Of a stretch of 64,000 nucleotides of DNA, positions 60,358 to 64,000 are shown one piece after another. The DNA lies in the NCBI GenBank assembly GCA_003993805.1, contig RSEF01000001.1, forward strand, positions 150,017,795 to 150,081,794, written 5' to 3'. The stretch comes from Himantopus leucocephalus (lineage: Eukaryota; Chordata; Aves; Charadriiformes; Recurvirostridae). A program made the translations under genes and the position numbers. Each line of letters starts with the position of its first letter. Positions within the stretch are counted from its first letter, which is position 1. The notes under the pieces were generated by a model. It ran no database searches, was not told the DNA's origin, and saw nothing but the letters and a program-made list of their open reading frames with translations.

Positions 60358-61163
60358 GCAGTGGTTTAGTCTACAACTACCCTCATGACTTCAATAGGGG
60401 AATTTGCAGAATGTCTTCAAAAAGACATTTCCAGGGATGTCAACATTTTTCTGAAAGTGAGTAGGTGTGCATAAAAGGAGGAGAGCTCCTGGCTGAAAAT
60501 GTCATTCACAACTTTTTTCTGATATAAAAAATAATCACATATTAAATAGATTTTCTCAAGACTACATGTAACAGTTGGATTAGAATCTTTAAGGTGTGCA
60601 TGGAAAGCCACATTTCCTCCCCCAGCATTATAATTAAGCAAGATACTGAAACATCTATCTTCTGTGTGCTCTACAGGATATGATTTTTGTAGAGCTAATT
60701 GCTTTGGTATTGGGCACTCAACTGACGCTAAGGAGATTGTGTATCTTTGCCTGAATAACTGCCCCACAGTTCATCTGTATGGTTATTATAAGGAACTTGG
60801 CATACTTTAAGTGTGAGTAATCTGACCAAATACCTGCAGTTACAGACATTTGCACCTGAGACTTCGTTTGGAGTCAGCAGAGAGGAACAGGCATTCAGCG
60901 CACTGTTCAGCTGACTTATTTTTGATGTCTCCTTTAGGACACGATGATTTGTACCCTGGAAGTACTTATTTCCAGTGACTATGAAGAAAACAAGAAGTGA
61001 GCAGTTGAAAAGTGGACAGCTGTGTTAAACAGATAAGTAAATGAATATCACTCTTCCTTGGATAGATTTTCACATTGTATATAATCCCTTCATAGTCTTT
61101 CACATACTTTTTCCTCACACGGCTTCTGTGGAATAGGAAGAGCTGTTGGCTTCTTTTTGAAGA
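60358..61163. other. Non-coding stretch
   Basis: A 116-codon minus-strand open frame (60417-60767) has no domain and no supporting context. The phrase TTTGCCTGAATAACTGCCC near 60747 resembles an old amniote repeat but cannot be assigned. Confidence 0.45.
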
Positions 61164-61283
61164 CATGGAAATGAAGCACGGGACAGTTACAAGACTTGCC
61201 CAAGGTCACACCAGAAAACTCAACAGAAGAGAGGACTGAATCTAAGTCTGTGAAGTCTCTGACTGTGTTCCACTGGATCTTCA
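61164..61283 (+). mobile_element. MIR-like SINE relic
   Basis: GACATGGAAATGAAGCACGGGACAG, read in parts, is followed by the diagnostic core GACTTGCCCAAGGTCACACCAG. Next come GAGGACTGAATCTAAGTCTG and a CTCTGACTGTGTTCCACTGGA tail. This reproduces the MIR order of tRNA-SINE core, 'acttgcccaaggtcacacag', 'gattcgaacccaggtctg' and 'ctgactccag...gt.ctt..ccact'. It is one of the clearest ancient repeats in the window. Confidence 0.65.
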
Positions 61284-61660
61284 TTTATTTTAAATAGCAA
61301 AAATGAATTTTTTAACAAAGCATTGTTTCTAACACAGTCATCATCACAGGCCTGTTACTCTTGCCACTCTTGACTTTATGCCCCCAAATAAACACTAATT
61401 TCCTTAGCTAGATTGTGAAATAATAATAAAAAAAAAATAGAATATTGCTGTGTGTGAGCAGGGGTGAGAAGTCTTTCTAATTAGGATGCTGCAAAGCATT
61501 TGAGAATTACATAATAGGACATGGTCAGGTGGTACAAGGATGGCAAATCTGCAGAAATACAAATCTTCAGAATGGGCATAATCTTGCAAGCATCCATATG
61601 GTAAAACCTTTTTTTTTTTTCTGATTTGGAAATGAATAAATTATCTTCCAGGGCTAAAAT

Positions 61661-61680
61661 ACATACACACACACACACAC
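61661..61680. repeat. (AC)n microsatellite
   Basis: ACAT followed by eight AC units. Confidence 0.95.
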
Positions 61681-63371
61681 TTGTACTGGGTGTGTGTTCA
61701 TACTTACATGATACACATAAGCATATCTTAGTTTTCATTAGTTTGATACATGGATGGATCAAGCTGTCTTCTTCAGAATGCGTAGCAAAAGGGAAACAGA
61801 AGTACAGAATACTAGAGTTGATAAATGTCTAGTGCTTTAAATATTTTTTGATCAGGAAGAACTGCCAAGCAAATTCACAGGGGGAAAATCATGGTTTATC
61901 TTCAGCTATGTGGCAAGTGGTACCATTCCTGCCAGGGAACATACCAAAGAAGAATAAGCTCTAAGAAAGTATTTTAGATTCTAACTTTTCATTAAATTTA
62001 ATAGGCCTTGTTGTCCACAGTTTTGCCATAAATATTTGATGTAAAATCCAGGTCTCGTTTGAGCTGAATAACAACACCTTGGTGTGAACGAGAGAAACAT
62101 TTCTTTGTTGGTTCAGATGGGTATTGGAGTTCTCAAAGCTCATGTCTGGAATGTATATTTAGTGCTTGAAATGGAGAGATGGGAAGAGAAAGGAGGAAAG
62201 TAATGAGTAGAGAAAATAACTTTTCCACACTGTAGAAAAAATACGCAATGAAGAATCTCTAGGACACACAGAAGTACTCTGTGAAACATGCTAAAGCCCT
62301 AGCTTCTTTTCCAGCTCCCACGACATTATCTCCAAAAGTATGTCTGCATACAGCCAGCTCTTATATTAAATACATTACTCTTATATTGGGAATAAATCTC
62401 ACATGGCCTAATATACCCTGCTTCTCAATACACAGAGACTTCAAAGAGCATCAGGGGTAAGTCCCCCGGTAATTCTGGTTGTCTAATGTTTAATTATGTA
62501 CCTTGAGCAAGGTGAAAAACTCTTGTAAGGCATGAAGATGTACAAATCAGAAATATTATTGAATGTTTCTGAATAATGTAGAAAATGCTACTGGTAAGGT
62601 TCTTAGAAATTCTATTTAGAGCTGCCATAGCTGGTTTTAAACTACCCAGCAGAGGAACCTCCAGAGCAGGGATAATGCTGGCAATGACAAGAAGTAGCTA
62701 CAGTGCACAGGTTATTTTTTCTTATTGATATGCGTGAAACCATACATACATTAGCAACAATATTTTGTTCAGAATATAAAATCTTACTCAATGAAATTAG
62801 TGAGAAAAGCAGATATATGCAAATACTAATTCATCTTTTCAGCAAAACTAAAGACAGAGGACCAAGGAAAACTGAATTAAGTTTCCTCATGTTAGTAGTT
62901 CTGGGGACACATTCGGGCTGGAACAAGCTGGGCACAGGCTGGACAAGCCCTTAGTGAAGTGCAGATGGTGCCTCTGTGCTGTACTCTTTAAATGCATTAC
63001 ACAATAATTACAACTCCTATTTTTTCTTCTAATACAACATATGTGAACCTTTTATGTATTCTCAGTGGGCTAAGCAAAACTATGTTCTCGTGGTAAATTT
63101 CATGCTGAAGTTCTCCATAGAGAAGAAAACTTACTCTCTTCTGTACAGAACAACAAATTTACAGCAGAGTATTATTCTTCATGAAAGTAATCATTGAAGA
63201 ATAAATGTACAGAATACTGGTCTTTCTTGATCAGATCTGATTTCAGTTATCTGAGCTAAAATCCAACTAATTTAATTTTTAAGTTTTTTTCTAAAGTAAG
63301 ATAAGACAGAATTCTAAAATATCAATAGTTTACTTAAAATCCACTTCTTGTTGGTAAATACTATAGTAAGT

Positions 63372-63395
63372 GTAAAATGGTAAAATGGTAAAATC
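63372..63395. repeat. 8-bp tandem repeat, three copies
   Basis: GTAAAATG, GTAAAATG and GTAAAATC in direct succession. Confidence 0.9.
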
Positions 63396-64000
63396 AACAT
63401 GGGTTCAAAGAAATACATCAACAAATGTAAGGATTGCAGCAGACAAAACAGATTAAATTCGTATTTTTCTTTCATTTCTGCAGATTCTCCCTATGATACA
63501 GAAATTTTAAACAGATTTGCAAATAATATTATTTCATTTTTCAGTGTAAGTTTTCTGCACAGGAATTCTTAGCTCTGTTATGTTTTATACATGCCAGATT
63601 ACGTGGTAAGAGGAGGCCCTGCAGCACATAACTCTGCACAGGCCACATGGCTGGTCCGCAGGAAGACTGGGACCCAGTGGTTGGTATTCTGCATCATCAG
63701 CTGTACTGAAAATTGAAGCACAACATGCACGTTGTTTTACAGCTACACTAACAAAATCTTGCATTTCATTGCTACCTCCACTTTCATATCATGAGATTTA
63801 CTTTGTCATTCTTTTTTTACAATTCAGGTTAAATGTACTGTGTAATGTATTTAAATATCTTTTGCAAGGCTTTATCTTTACCTCATTATTCTACCCCTAC
63901 TCTTTCTATCACCAAATAAAATCAATCCTTCTTTTTTTCTTTTTACCAATTTCTCTTTTCATATCCAATACAATTTTGAAGGTAGTTTTACCCTAAGAAT

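Larger units (their letters stand above)
61284..64000. other. AT-rich unique non-coding stretch to the window end
   Basis: No gene is seen. It holds an AC microsatellite at 61661-61680 and a short GTAAAATG triplication at 63372-63395. Confidence 0.55.

Noticed and set aside
60417..60767. 116-codon minus-strand frame
   Set aside because: No domain, no start context, and length within chance expectation.
1..64000. CRISPR arrays, bacterial operons, phage genes, tRNA or rRNA genes
   Set aside because: None is present; repeats are simple, interspersed or N-bridged, and the composition and elements are vertebrate.

Overview
This window looks like AT-rich, non-coding nuclear DNA from a bird. Most of the support is the mobile-element content: several 5'-truncated CR1 (chicken repeat 1) LINE copies with the avian ATTCTATG-type 3' tail and recognisable reverse-transcriptase remnants, much older CR1/L3-like copies, short MIR-like SINE relics, and two solo LTRs of one endogenous-retrovirus family. 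Species cannot be determined. I found no intact protein-coding gene, rRNA, tRNA or CRISPR array. Open frames are short, at about the number chance predicts for this base composition, or are sense or antisense shadows of CR1. The window is best read as a gene desert or the inside of a very large intron.

Layout. 1-6850: unique AT-rich DNA with a weak two-frame ORF pair (2790-3346) and a MEF2/SOX/GATA-motif stretch (4270-4620). 6851-7185: CR1, minus strand, with a 100-N gap. 9294-9637: a 344-bp inverted-repeat structure whose arms each hold a small palindrome. 10-31 kb: unique DNA, an ancient CR1 (18885-19165), a small CR1 end (27573-27650), an internally deleted CR1 (29824-30318) and several N-bridged direct duplications that look like unmerged contig ends. 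31376-31660: the only convincing CpG island, followed by a homeodomain/POU-motif-rich block (32100-32400). 33428-34306: CR1, minus strand, with the best RT catalytic-core remnant. 39641-39938: CR1 3' end, plus strand. 49268-49719: CR1, minus strand, flanked by a 9-bp direct repeat. 54089-56012: CR1, plus strand, split by a 1,025-bp solo LTR (54346-55370) with near-identical 5-bp flanks. 57107-57949: a second LTR of the same family, inverted. 60016-60357: ancient CR1. 61164-61283: the clearest MIR-like relic.

The parts do not work together as a pathway. What can be read is a history: ancient CR1/L3 and MIR copies, then avian CR1 insertions, then LTR insertions (one demonstrably into a CR1), and finally assembly artefacts at repeats and heterozygous sites. 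I did not find a new multi-gene system. The items most worth following up are the nested inverted repeat at 9.3-9.6 kb, the isolated CpG island, the CR1 with a clean target-site duplication, the nested LTR, and the N-bridged pseudo-duplications.
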